In this document: positions 24,453 to 33,457 of the stretch, piece by piece
Position numbering within the stretch: position 1 is the stretch's first letter
Layout of the letters: the number at the start of each line of letters is the position of its first letter
Assembly (NCBI RefSeq): GCF_003722355.1
Contig: NZ_QWDD01000001.1
Coordinates: 1,426,001 to 1,490,000 of the forward strand
Source: Methylocystis hirsuta
GTDB lineage: Bacteria > Pseudomonadota > Alphaproteobacteria > Rhizobiales > Beijerinckiaceae
Direction of reading: 5' to 3'
Length of the DNA: 64,000 nucleotides
Position numbers and translations under genes: made by a program
The notes under the pieces: model-generated
The model's input: only the letters and a program-made list of their open reading frames with translations
Database searches by the model: none
Told to the model about the DNA's origin: nothing

Positions 24453-24964
24453 CGACTGTGCGCATGAAGATCAATGGGCGCGCATATGGCCCGGTGACGG
24501 TGCGCGACGAGCTGACCATGAATGATTTCTTGCGCGAGCGCCTCGGACTCACCGGCACGAAATTTGGCTGCGGCGCCGGGCAATGCCTCAGTTGCGCAGT
24601 GATCATCGACGATCCGGACGGGACGAGCCACACCAGCCCAACCTGCATCGTTCCGGCGGCGAGCTTCAACGGGAAATCCATTCGGACCGTGGAAGGCCAT
24701 GCGACGAACGGCGAGCTCACTGCGCTGCAAAGATCGTTCATCGACCATTTCGCGTTCCAATGCGGCTATTGCACAGCCGGCTTCTTGAACGAGGGACAGG
24801 TTCTGCTCGAGCGTCTGGCGAAGACGCCGGTGGCGCGCGCCGATCTCGAGAAGACGATCGTCGACGCGTTCGACGGCCATCTGTGCCGCTGCACGGGCTA
24901 CTTCAAATATCACGAGGCTGTGCGCGACGTCATTCTTGCCGATCCGGGACGATATCTGACGTAG
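24449..24964 (+). CDS. 2Fe-2S subunit of Mo-hydroxylase
   Basis: The 171-residue protein has a plant-type 2Fe-2S domain ([16 protein letters not shown]) and the second helical 2Fe-2S domain of xanthine oxidase small subunits ([10 protein letters not shown] and [14 protein letters not shown]). It passes electrons from the Mo site of the large subunit, with which it overlaps by 4 nt. There is no FAD subunit nearby. As in IorAB-type enzymes, electrons probably leave through the cytochrome c encoded next. Confidence 0.93.
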   Translation: MTTVRMKINGRAYGPVTVRDELTMNDFLRERLGLTGTKFGCGAGQCLSCAVIIDDPDGTSHTSPTCIVPAASFNGKSIRTVEGHATNGELTALQRSFIDHFAFQCGYCTAGFLNEGQVLLERLAKTPVARADLEKTIVDAFDGHLCRCTGYFKYHEAVRDVILADPGRYLT

Positions 24965-25009
24965 CGAAACGGCGTTTCGCATGAGTGCGGCGCAGGAGGG
25001 GGACCGAAG

Positions 25010-25597
25010 ATGAAATTTGCGGTTCTCGCAGCAGTCGTGGGGCTGACGACATGCGTGACGTACGACAGCCGATCTGCGCCGCTCGCAACTCCAGAAAGTT
25101 TTGCCGGCATCGGCGACGCCGCGGCGCGGTCCGCGGCTTTGTTTACCGAGCTTGGCAAAGTCCTGACCAACCCGCGCTGCGTCAATTGCCATCCCGCCGG
25201 CGATCGCCCGCATCAGGGCGAACTGGGCCGGCTTCACCAGCCGCCGGTCGAGCGGGGACCGGATGGCCGAGGCCTCACGGCGATGCGCTGTCCGATCTGC
25301 CATCAGGACGCGAATTTTGAGCCCGGCCGCGTTCCCGGTCACCACGAATGGCGTCTCGCGCCGCGTGAGATGGGCTGGGAAGGCAAAACGCTCGGTGAGA
25401 TCTGTGCGCAGATCAAAGATCCCGCGCGCAATGGCGGCCGTTCGCTGGACGCGCTTACGCGCCACATTGGCGCCGACACGCTCGTAGGCTGGGCCTGGTC
25501 GCCCGGATTTGGCCGCCAGCCCGCGCCGGGAACGCAGAAGGAGGCGGGCGCGCTCGTCGAAGCTTGGATCAACACCGGGGCAGTATGCCCGAAATAG
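25010..25597 (+). CDS. Di-heme cytochrome c, partner of Mo-hydroxylase
   Basis: The 195-residue exported protein has an N-terminal hydrophobic signal (possibly a lipoprotein with a Cys at residue 15). Two c-type heme motifs are present, CVNCH (residues 57-61) and CPICH (94-98). GGAGGGGG lies 8 nt before the ATG. Directly after the 2Fe-2S subunit, it is the likely electron acceptor that links the Mo-hydroxylase to the respiratory chain. The sequence around the hemes does not match a common small cytochrome c family that I can name. Confidence 0.85.
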   Translation: MKFAVLAAVVGLTTCVTYDSRSAPLATPESFAGIGDAAARSAALFTELGKVLTNPRCVNCHPAGDRPHQGELGRLHQPPVERGPDGRGLTAMRCPICHQDANFEPGRVPGHHEWRLAPREMGWEGKTLGEICAQIKDPARNGGRSLDALTRHIGADTLVGWAWSPGFGRQPAPGTQKEAGALVEAWINTGAVCPK

Positions 25598-25719
25598 CGG
25601 AGGATAAGCGAGCCCGGCGCGGTTCCGGCGCGGCGATCACGGGACATCCCTGCATCGTCGTCGAGACAGTTGCCCGTCCGCGCCGCGCCTTTGCTGTTCT
25701 CATCTCACTGGAGAGTCTC

Positions 25720-26832
25720 ATGATGCCCACCACGCTTACGACAAGCCGTCTCGGCACGCTGCTGTCATCGGTTGTCGTCTTTGGATTATCGGCTTCGCCC
25801 GCGCGCGCGGCGGAGTCGCCAAGCCACTTCACAGGACTTGTCGGCGTCGAGACGGCGAGCCCGGCCGACATCGCCAACAAAAATGTGCTGCAGCTGAACA
25901 CGTCGATGTTCCAGCTCTACGGCGACGCCGCGCAGATCTTCAAGAAAAACATCCTCGCCAAGCATCCGGTCATTCTCGGACTGTTTTCCGGCGCCGGAGG
26001 GCGGTTTATCCTTTATCGTCCCGGCATGGCGCCGATTGAGGCGCCGCAGGCGCCGATCGTCTATCAGTTGCTGAAATCGGTTGGCCACAGCACCATGGCG
26101 TTGGCCGAAGTCGTCGTTCCGTATCTGAACAGTCCCAAGGACACGACATGGCGCGGCGCGTTGGCGGCGTATAGGAGCCGCATGCAATCCGCGCTCGACA
26201 CGCTTGATGCGAGCGGAATGCAAAAAGACTGGCGAACAAACAATCGAAGCATTCTGCGCAACAATATCGCGTTCATGGACGAGTGCCTGAAGAACAATGC
26301 GATCTCGGCGGAAGGCCTGCAAAAATTCACCAAGACGCAGTCGCCGCTGCTGAAGAAAAATATCGCTTGGGCGGCGCAAACACAGGTCGCTCATTGGATG
26401 GATGTCCTTGCCGGTTGGAAAGAGATGATCGGCGCCGACTGGGACAAAACCTATGCGGCCAGCAATACGATCTATGTCGCCCGCCAGAACAACATCCTGT
26501 TTAGCGTGCTGGCGCAATTCTTCGGCGCCGAGGCCATCAATGATCGCTTGATGCTGATCGAGACAATCTCCTTCACCACGACGCCCGACGATATGCTGGA
26601 GTCGCTCACGCGCATCATCGCCGACCGATCGGTGGGCGCCGCATTCTTCGGCGATTACCATCTCATGGATTTCGAATTGATGGGCGGAGACGCGCGGCAA
26701 GCGATCATCGACGAAGACGCGAAGCGCAAGATGAATGTGGTCCTGCCGCCGCAAGTGCCGTTCGGCTCGCGTCAATGGCCGACGCTGATCACGCCGGGGC
26801 CCGGCGCGAAGAGCTTGAGCGATCTTCCGTGA
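25720..26832 (+). CDS. Secreted protein of unknown function
   Basis: The 370-residue protein begins with a signal peptide (LLSSVVVFGLSASPARA) and is then mostly helical and soluble. It contains GLFSGAGGRFILYRPG and a well-conserved-looking helix ILRNNIAFMDECLKNNAIS. GGAGAG lies 5 nt before the ATG at 25720. Its stop overlaps the deacetylase start, so it belongs to the same operon as the Mo-hydroxylase set. I recognised no family; a periplasmic accessory or substrate-binding role is possible. Confidence 0.7.
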   Translation: MMPTTLTTSRLGTLLSSVVVFGLSASPARAAESPSHFTGLVGVETASPADIANKNVLQLNTSMFQLYGDAAQIFKKNILAKHPVILGLFSGAGGRFILYRPGMAPIEAPQAPIVYQLLKSVGHSTMALAEVVVPYLNSPKDTTWRGALAAYRSRMQSALDTLDASGMQKDWRTNNRSILRNNIAFMDECLKNNAISAEGLQKFTKTQSPLLKKNIAWAAQTQVAHWMDVLAGWKEMIGADWDKTYAASNTIYVARQNNILFSVLAQFFGAEAINDRLMLIETISFTTTPDDMLESLTRIIADRSVGAAFFGDYHLMDFELMGGDARQAIIDEDAKRKMNVVLPPQVPFGSRQWPTLITPGPGAKSLSDLP

Positions 26833-27824
26833 ACCTGAACCCCGCAGCCGCGATCAGGGCGCGAAATGTTCCTGAGTTTGGCCTTATCGTCAGAGTTGCG
26901 CTCGTTCTTGCCGTTCTGCTTCCCCGCGAGAGCGGAGCGCAAGATCGCATCGACCCCGTCACGGGTTTCGCGCGCGAAGCGATCCACACCGCCGCCTGGC
27001 CTGCCGGCAAAAAGGTCGCCGTCAGCTTTGCGTTCTTCGTGGAGGAGTTCGGCTTCGGCCAAGGTCCGATCTTTCGTCCAGATCTTGCGTCGCGCAATCC
27101 CGACCTCGTGAACGAGGCGTTCCGTCAATATGCGATCGACTGGGGCGTTGTCCGCGTCGGTCGGCTATTTCAAGAACTCAATGTGCCGCTCACCATCGTG
27201 GTGAATGCGGAATTTTTCGGCAGGCGCCCATCGGTATGGAAGGAGTTCCGTTCGATGCTGCCGAACGCGCCCATCGTCGCACACGGCATGAACAACACAA
27301 GCCGCATGTTGCCGCTCCGGAGCGGGATCGCCGCGCAGAAGACCTACTTTCGCCGCACATTGGATCTCATCGCTGAAGCGACCGGCGTCAGGCCGACGGG
27401 GTGGTCGAGTCCGAGCGTCTACGCCAATCGCGACACGATGCGGGCGATGGCCGCAGAAGGCGTCGCCTACACGCTCGACCAGATCGATTCGGATGTCATT
27501 TCGCGTTTGAAGACGCCGGACGGTTCGCTCATCCTGCTGCCCTATCCGACCGTAACCGTCGATATGGGGCAATATCTGGCGCGGATGAAAACGACCAGAG
27601 AGATCGAGGCGCTCTGGTTGGACTATGTATCGGAACTGGTCATTGAGGCTCGCGCCAACCCAGCGCGAGGCGCTACGACAGTGGTCATCGGCATACATCC
27701 CTTTGTCGTCGGCACGCCTGACGGAGCCTTCGCGCTGCGGCGCGTTCTTTTGCGCCTCAAGGAAGACGACGCTGTATGGCTGGCTGACGCCGACGCCATT
27801 TTGAAGGCGGCTGGCCTGAAATGA
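26829..27824 (+). CDS. NodB/PuuE-fold polysaccharide deacetylase family protein, secreted
   Basis: The 331-residue protein (GTG start overlapping the previous stop) has an N-terminal hydrophobic export signal. Its NodB-type domain reads WPAGKKVAVSFAFFVEEFG, VGRLFQELNVPLTIVVNAEF, NAPIVAHGMNNTSRML and TGVRPTGWSSPSVYANRDTM. This is closer to PuuE-type allantoinases and their relatives than to chitin deacetylases. The metal-binding Asp of the usual D-D-G motif is altered (FFVEEFG). Its substrate may be the product of the operon's Mo-hydroxylase. Confidence 0.75.
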   Translation: MNLNPAAAIRARNVPEFGLIVRVALVLAVLLPRESGAQDRIDPVTGFAREAIHTAAWPAGKKVAVSFAFFVEEFGFGQGPIFRPDLASRNPDLVNEAFRQYAIDWGVVRVGRLFQELNVPLTIVVNAEFFGRRPSVWKEFRSMLPNAPIVAHGMNNTSRMLPLRSGIAAQKTYFRRTLDLIAEATGVRPTGWSSPSVYANRDTMRAMAAEGVAYTLDQIDSDVISRLKTPDGSLILLPYPTVTVDMGQYLARMKTTREIEALWLDYVSELVIEARANPARGATTVVIGIHPFVVGTPDGAFALRRVLLRLKEDDAVWLADADAILKAAGLK

Positions 27825-28149
27825 GCGAAGGCCGTGGGTTCGACGGGCTTCACGCGCATTCGCTCGCTTGATCCCGACCAATCGTCTGGAACAGGCGCGC
27901 GGCGCCGTTTGGCGCGCCACGGTCGATGAAGATGGACAATATGCGCCTCGGCCCGGCAAACCGCCTGAGCGGCGCAGGGGGGCTTCCGCGCTTCGCTCCA
28001 AAGTCTGACGTCCGCGGCCTTGGCGCGCGCTGCGCGATCAAGGCGTACGCTCATTGAACAATCCCGGTCGACGCGCCGGGCAAACCATATGGTTGCTGCG
28101 GTTGAATTCAGATAACATAATGGTCTGAGCTCGCGCAGAGAGGCGTCAG
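27825..28149. other. Intergenic region
   Basis: A 325-base gap with no convincing gene. A purine-rich run occurs just before the next ATG. A short frame (about 27870-28005, residues like RAVWRATVDEDGQY) might be a fragment of a lost gene. Confidence 0.4.
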
Positions 28150-28479
28150 ATGCTTTGGCTGATCCGATTCATCGGCTTGCTTTTCCAAGCGATTTTCCTG
28201 GAATTTTTGCACATCTTCGGTTTGATCGTATTTGTGCTCGCCATGCTCCTTGGCTATTTCAGGGCTCCGTGGTGGATCGCGCCAGTGCTCGCCGTGGCTT
28301 GCGGACTGTTCGCGAACAGGTTCATCGATCTAAACTACCTCACGGATGTATTCCGCAGAGTGGCCTCCGCGAGTGACCGTTGGGCCTTCGTGATTATTGT
28401 CTATTTCGCGATCACGATCGGCGGCTATCTCGCCGGCCTTCTGGCGCGTTTATTCATGAAGCGCCGGAAGCGGTCCTAG
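28150..28479 (+). CDS. Small multi-span membrane protein (109 aa)
   Basis: The product has about four hydrophobic segments, beginning FIGLLFQAIFLEFLHIFGLI and ending IIVYFAITIGGYLAGLLARL, then a basic tail (RRKRS). AGAGAGGCG lies before the ATG. No family was recognised and the neighbours do not suggest a role. Confidence 0.65.
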   Translation: MLWLIRFIGLLFQAIFLEFLHIFGLIVFVLAMLLGYFRAPWWIAPVLAVACGLFANRFIDLNYLTDVFRRVASASDRWAFVIIVYFAITIGGYLAGLLARLFMKRRKRS

Positions 28480-28636
28480 GATTTCGCTTGACGGGGTACG
28501 CGGCCGCAACGACGCGTCTCGAAGACGCTCGCGCTTTTTCAGCCTCGAAGCCGTGGGATCTTCAACTTATGCCTTTGTGATGGCGCGCTGGGTGGCGCAT
28601 CGCTCTCCTTGACCCAGTCGAGCGGACCCCGCTGTT

Positions 28637-30241
28637 TCAACGATGCGAGCGCTTTTTTGCGGGCCGGTCGCCACTAGCCGCCGCAGGATTGTCGGGCGCC
28701 GTGCTGGGGAGGCCACGCCGCGGCGGGGCGGCTTGTGGCGGCGATTGGACGCGCTCTCCGCCTTGCTCAGTTGCGTCGCCGACCGGCCGCGCCGGAAGAT
28801 GCTCCTCGATGCGCTGCGCCATATAGGAAAAGAATGGGTTCGAGGACATGCGCAGCAGGGCATCGAGGCTGACGATCAGCGTCCCGCGCTCGCCGCGCGG
28901 CGCCAGCGAGCCCAAGTGGACGCCAAAGTCCTCTGTTTGATCCGGCGTCAAGCCATAGAGGGAGTCGCTGAGCGGGAAGGGCAATGCGACATGCGAGAGC
29001 GAAAACACGCCTTTCGGATACTGTAGCCCCAGCGCTTGGGTCCGCTCGGCCGTCGCGCCGGCCTCCACGACGCGCTCCACTGCATCGTCGGTTCCTTCGC
29101 CGGCGTTCGTCACAACCGTCAAACGGTAATTTCTGACGCGAGGCGGCACGATCCGGGAGAGCGCGGACTCCGCCGAGGAGCGCAGCAGCGGACCGAATTT
29201 GACGTTGCGATTCAGGTCGAACAGGACGAGTTCGCTTCCGTTCGCGGGCACATGGTCATAAAGCCCGGAAAGCACGGCCTGGGTGCTGACAGTGAAATCC
29301 ATGACCGATTGGAACGTCAGGACTGGCGGCAGCGCGGTCAATCGACCCTCTCGACGCGCCAGCGACATCTGCGTCCCAAGCGCATCCGTGAGGCGATAGG
29401 ATTGACGCGCGCCATTCACGGGGAAGGAATTATACTTAAATGGATTGAACTCAGGCAGCACGCTGAGCCAAGCCGCCTTGGCGAAGGCGGGCAACATCGC
29501 CGGCAATCCCGCCAGGCCGGCAAAACGCGCGAACCTCGTAATTCCGACCATCGGCGAAATCAGGATCAGACGGTCGACCCGAGCAAGATGCTTATCCTCG
29601 ATGGCGTCGAGCGTATATTTCACCGCGAGCGATCCGCCGTTCGAGAATCCGACGACATGCAGAGGCGCTGGTTCAGGCGCGCGCCGCCGCGCCTCTCTCA
29701 CGGCAAGACGAGTCGCGGCCAGCCATGTCTCCCACTCCACTTTGGTCAAAGCCGCGGGCACTGTGCCATGCGCAGGCAGCCTGATCGCGACCACCGTGAA
29801 GCCGCGATCGCGGTAGCGGGATGCAATATGGCGCAAACTGTATGGCGAATCTGTCAATCCATGCAGGAGAACGACGGCGCCGATTGGCGGTCCCGCGGGT
29901 TCGAGCAGATAAGACCGGTTCCAATCCCGCGCAAAATGACCCGGGTAGACCGGACTGCCCTCGAAATAGCGATTGAAGGGAACTTGTTCCTCTGGCGTCA
30001 ACTGCTGGCTGACGTTGGTGCGTAGAGAAGCGAATATTTTCGCCTCCGCCTCGAGATAGGCCTCCCAATCGGCGGCGTCGATTTCTGTCTTGCTCAACTC
30101 TTGCGGCGCGTAAGTATGCCAGACATCAAGCGGCAGCCCGCGCTGAGAGTTGTAAATTCGCACCGCGAAAAACGTAAAGACGAAAAGGCTTAGCAACGCC
30201 AAAAACCATTTGGCCATTTTCAGCGCCATGCCCAGCATCAT
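28637..30241 (-). CDS. Membrane-anchored alpha/beta hydrolase
   Basis: The 534-residue protein has one N-terminal membrane span (AKWFLALLSLFVFTFFAV). Its alpha/beta-hydrolase domain has the oxyanion-hole motif VVLLHGLTDSPYSLRH, a nucleophile elbow GFSNG, and a late SLSHVALPFP segment supplying the His. The C-terminal 60 residues are Pro/Arg-rich and probably disordered. It may act on lipids or esters at the periplasmic face. The divergent patatin gene is also lipolytic in type. Confidence 0.85.
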   Translation of the reverse strand: MMLGMALKMAKWFLALLSLFVFTFFAVRIYNSQRGLPLDVWHTYAPQELSKTEIDAADWEAYLEAEAKIFASLRTNVSQQLTPEEQVPFNRYFEGSPVYPGHFARDWNRSYLLEPAGPPIGAVVLLHGLTDSPYSLRHIASRYRDRGFTVVAIRLPAHGTVPAALTKVEWETWLAATRLAVREARRRAPEPAPLHVVGFSNGGSLAVKYTLDAIEDKHLARVDRLILISPMVGITRFARFAGLAGLPAMLPAFAKAAWLSVLPEFNPFKYNSFPVNGARQSYRLTDALGTQMSLARREGRLTALPPVLTFQSVMDFTVSTQAVLSGLYDHVPANGSELVLFDLNRNVKFGPLLRSSAESALSRIVPPRVRNYRLTVVTNAGEGTDDAVERVVEAGATAERTQALGLQYPKGVFSLSHVALPFPLSDSLYGLTPDQTEDFGVHLGSLAPRGERGTLIVSLDALLRMSSNPFFSYMAQRIEEHLPARPVGDATEQGGERVQSPPQAAPPRRGLPSTAPDNPAAASGDRPAKKRSHR

Positions 30242-30609
30242 CCATCCCCGTTACGCTTCGATCGGCGCGCCGCGAATCTCTCAACTGGCTTCCGCATCAA
30301 AACGCCGCGCCGCAGGTAAGCCGAGCCGATGAGACGCGACGTCAATGCGCCGCGCCCGATATGCGGTTACGCGCGCAAAAGGCGGCAAGTGCTGTTTTTG
30401 CGAGCGTGCCTATTGAAACGGTCGACTCAGCGCAAAAGCTGCTTGCCCAATCGAGGCTCCGCACACAGACTATAATTTATTTCGACCGGAACCCAGCGGA
30501 TAAATCGATCGGACGATCTGGACAGCGCTATCGAACCAAGCGCAGGGCGGGTTTGGGTGGATCCAGACTTGTTCGGTCTGACTGACGCAGAGGGCGGAGG
30601 CTCGCAGAT
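30242..30609. other. Divergent intergenic region
   Basis: A 368-base gap between the hydrolase and the patatin gene. The 74-codon frame at 30361 has poor protein character and was not called. The region should hold the two divergent promoters. Confidence 0.45.
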
Positions 30610-31629
30610 ATGACGCGCGACGTGATTCTCGTGGATCTTGCCTTACAGGGCGGCGGCGCGCATGGCGCCTATACGTGGGGCGTTCTCGACCGTCTGCTGG
30701 AGGAACCGTGGCTCCAGATCGAGGGCATCTCGGGCACGTCCGCTGGAGCTATGAATGCGGCGGCGCTAATCAGCGGCCATGTTGATGGCGGGGCGGACGG
30801 CGCGCGCGCGGCGCTCGAACTTTTCTGGCGGCGTGTTTCGCAGGCGGCGCGGCTCAGTCCATTGCAGCGCAATCTTGTCGACGTCCTGATGGGTCGCTGG
30901 ACGCTGGATGCTTCCCCTATCTTTGTCGCGACCGATATCATGTCGCGCCTATTTTCGCCCTATGACCTCAATCCGAAGGGCGTCAATCCGCTGCGGGAGA
31001 TTCTCGCCGAAGCCGTCGATTTCGAGCGGATTTCGCGTGCGCGGATAAAGCTTTTCGTCACCGCGACAAGCGTCTCGAGCGGCCGCGGCCGCGTCTTCAG
31101 AAACGCGGACGTAACGCCGGACGCGCTCCTGGCGTCGGCGTGCCTGCCGACTATGTTTCAGGCTGTAGAGATTGACGGGGAAGCCTATTGGGACGGCGGC
31201 TATTCCGGCAATCCAACGATCACGCCGCTGGTTCGCGAATGTGAATCGATGGACACAATCCTTGTCCAGATCAATCCTATCGAACGCAAGGGCACGCCGC
31301 GGTCGGCGACGGAGATACTGAATCGCCTCAACGAGGTGTCGTTCAACTCGGTTTTGCTCAAGGAGCTCCGCATGATCGCCTTGCTGCGCCGCGCCGCCAA
31401 TCCCGGCGACAGAGAGGGCTCACGCTGGGCTGGCATGCGCATGCATCGGATCTCGACACAGATGATGACGGAGCTGAGCGCGTCTTCGAAGCTTATCGCC
31501 GAATGGGATTTTCTTTGCATGCTGCGCGACGAAGGTCGCCGGTCGGCGCAAGATTTCCTTGATCGGCATGAGCGCGATGTCGGAGTCCGCTCGACTCTCG
31601 ACCTTGACGCGCTGTTGGATCGGGTCTGA
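30610..31629 (+). CDS. Patatin-like phospholipase
   Basis: The 339-residue protein has all patatin hallmarks: the oxyanion motif QGGGAHGAYTWGVLD, the serine nucleophile GTSAG (Ser44) and the catalytic Asp in DGGYSGNP. The length and GGGxxG start match the bacterial NTE/RssA-like group, which hydrolyses phospholipids or lysophospholipids. There is no signal peptide, so it is cytoplasmic or membrane-associated. GGCGGAGG precedes the ATG. Confidence 0.92.
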   Translation: MTRDVILVDLALQGGGAHGAYTWGVLDRLLEEPWLQIEGISGTSAGAMNAAALISGHVDGGADGARAALELFWRRVSQAARLSPLQRNLVDVLMGRWTLDASPIFVATDIMSRLFSPYDLNPKGVNPLREILAEAVDFERISRARIKLFVTATSVSSGRGRVFRNADVTPDALLASACLPTMFQAVEIDGEAYWDGGYSGNPTITPLVRECESMDTILVQINPIERKGTPRSATEILNRLNEVSFNSVLLKELRMIALLRRAANPGDREGSRWAGMRMHRISTQMMTELSASSKLIAEWDFLCMLRDEGRRSAQDFLDRHERDVGVRSTLDLDALLDRV

Positions 31630-31762
31630 CGCGACGCGCTTTGCTGGCGTCAGGGTTAAGCTTCTCGGACCCCTTCGTTTGTCCGTTTCGTCCAAACGGC
31701 TTGGTTGGTTCCGACCAATGATCGAAATCGGTCGGCCGCTAACTCCCGGGCCAGCGCATTTT

Positions 31763-31981
31763 CTATCGCCATTGGACACATCGGCTCGCGGAAACTCGCC
31801 CGGCGACGCCACGCCAAGCGAGCGCGATGAGAATCGTCGCGAAAACGGCTGGGAGAAGGTCCGTCAGCTGCCAAATGACGAATGCGAGCGCCATGGTCGT
31901 CGCCGCGACCATAGCCACGATGGCTGTTCGAGAAACGAAGTCGTTCTGATCGATGCTCCTAGTCAAAAAATTGAACGTCAT
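31763..31981 (-). pseudogene. Truncated AI-2E-type transporter N-terminus
   Basis: A 72-codon frame begins like AI-2E/PerM permeases, with a hydrophobic span (MVAATTMALAFVIWQLTDLL) followed by PAVFATILIALAWRGVAGRV. It then loses homology and stops after one span, where the family has about 350 residues. It lies alone between the patatin and BcsS genes, so it looks like the remnant of a deleted gene. A true small membrane protein is the alternative. Confidence 0.45.
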
Positions 31982-32051
31982 CTCGGACCCGCTTTGCTAG
32001 GACCAAGATATTAAACGACCGCGCGTTAGAGAATGAGTCTGGCGTCCGGCG

Positions 32052-32222
32052 ATGAGCCAAGACCGACTGGAGCGCGCGGCGGAATACGACGGCGACGCGT
32101 TTGCCCGCGATCTCGTTGGAGAGGAGCTGCCGCGACGCATATGTGTGGCGAAAAAAGCACTCAAACTGAAAATATCCCTCATCTTCAAAAATTGCCCGGA
32201 AAATCCCTGGATCGAGGCTTAG
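32052..32222 (+). CDS. Possible small protein (56 aa)
   Basis: The frame begins MSQDRLERAAEYDGDAFARD and ends with the basic and hydrophobic segment AKKALKLKISLIFKN. There is no strong ribosome-binding site. Composition is protein-like in contrast to the other frames here. It may be a gene fragment. Confidence 0.3.
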   Translation: MSQDRLERAAEYDGDAFARDLVGEELPRRICVAKKALKLKISLIFKNCPENPWIEA

Positions 32223-32243
32223 CGTAAGCCCGGGAGCCCAAGA

Positions 32244-33134
32244 ATGAATTGCGCGAGCGGCGTTGCAGCAATCTGTTCACTATTGATGTCGCCGAAAGCG
32301 GTCGATGTTTCGAACCTCGCTGAGCAAGAAACTACGAAAAGTGCGATCGCCCAGCCACTGAGGCGATCACCCAGCGTTGAGTTCTACTCTTGGTCATGGG
32401 CTACGACTCGAAGATCATGGTACGAGTGGCTCACTGCAACGGCTGCGATCGAGTCTTCGCTTGAAGAGTCGGGCTGGCGGCTTCGAGCAACAGGCGGTTT
32501 CGGGGGCTATGCTTCTGATGTGAAGGGGAGCGATGCAGAGAATGTCATAGCCTCTGCGATGGAGGTGGATGACATCGCGCTTCCCTATATCGGCACGGTC
32601 GGCAAATACTACGGGTCAGATGGTTTTGTCGGCGCGCAGATCGGCTACGCGCTTATCAATAAGACTTGGGAGGCGAGCGGCTTTGTCGGGGTGGGGATGA
32701 CCACTGAAGGTTATCTCGGCGCGAATATGCGGAGTTCTGCGCTGCGCATTCCGCCAGCCGACATAAGCGATCTCGCCGCAACCGCGTTTGGCGTTCTAGG
32801 AAGTCTGGAGTTCAGGGTCACGCCGAATGATCATCTGATGCTCTTCGCATCGTCCATCTATACGACAGCATTTCGCTGGGGATATTTCGAAGTAAAGCCG
32901 GGAGTGCTATTTCCATTCAACGACTCGCTCCCAGTTTTGTTGAAGGGAAAATTATTCGTTGGACCGCATGCGGCGCTCAATTCCTATAAGGGCGAACTTC
33001 AGCCAATGTTTGGAGCGCATATCACGCTCATGGAGATTGGACCGTTCTACGCGAGTCTTGCAGGCGGCTACGTTCGTGATCAGTCTAGCGGCCAGGGAGG
33101 CTATACGATTCTTGAGACAAGCGTCAGATTTTGA
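32244..33134 (+). CDS. bcsS: BcsS-type outer-membrane beta-barrel protein
   Basis: The 296-residue protein has alternating strand-like segments. The BcsS core is GWRLRATGGFGGYAS followed by GTVGKYYGSDGFVGAQIGYA, and it ends in an aromatic residue (SVRF), typical of outer-membrane barrels. BcsS family proteins occur with cellulose-synthesis genes in alphaproteobacteria, but no bcsA/B genes are in view. The N-terminus is not a clean signal peptide and the true start might lie elsewhere. Function is inferred from the family only. Confidence 0.65.
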   Translation: MNCASGVAAICSLLMSPKAVDVSNLAEQETTKSAIAQPLRRSPSVEFYSWSWATTRRSWYEWLTATAAIESSLEESGWRLRATGGFGGYASDVKGSDAENVIASAMEVDDIALPYIGTVGKYYGSDGFVGAQIGYALINKTWEASGFVGVGMTTEGYLGANMRSSALRIPPADISDLAATAFGVLGSLEFRVTPNDHLMLFASSIYTTAFRWGYFEVKPGVLFPFNDSLPVLLKGKLFVGPHAALNSYKGELQPMFGAHITLMEIGPFYASLAGGYVRDQSSGQGGYTILETSVRF

Positions 33135-33457
33135 AATGGTTTTTTGTGCATCGAACGCGCCGATATCAGGCTCTCGGCTTCCCGCCGCCTTCGGAGCGAA
33201 TATCGGCAAAAAACATTAGCGTTGCCTGAGCGCCGGGATTGCGAAAATCAACAAATTGGCTGGCGCATGCGCGGCGGACGGCGCGGCGCCGTCTCCGGCG
33301 GAGTGGGTTGTCGATTGTGATGGAGCGACGAATGGATTTCGATCGGATCAACCGCGGTCATTCCGTCCACAATCTGCGTCGCGCGCTGCCGATGGCGCTC
33401 GCCATTTCGAGGGTGCGCGTCCATGCCGTTTGCATGGAGCGTGCGCCGCACAAGCAG
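33135..33457. other. Convergent intergenic region
   Basis: A 323-base gap between the BcsS gene and the end of the enolase-superfamily gene. A GC-rich stretch near 33275-33305 could fold. No gene was supported. Confidence 0.4.

Noticed and set aside
30361..30585. 74-codon frame before the patatin gene
   Set aside because: No RBS, poor composition and no similarity; treated as intergenic.
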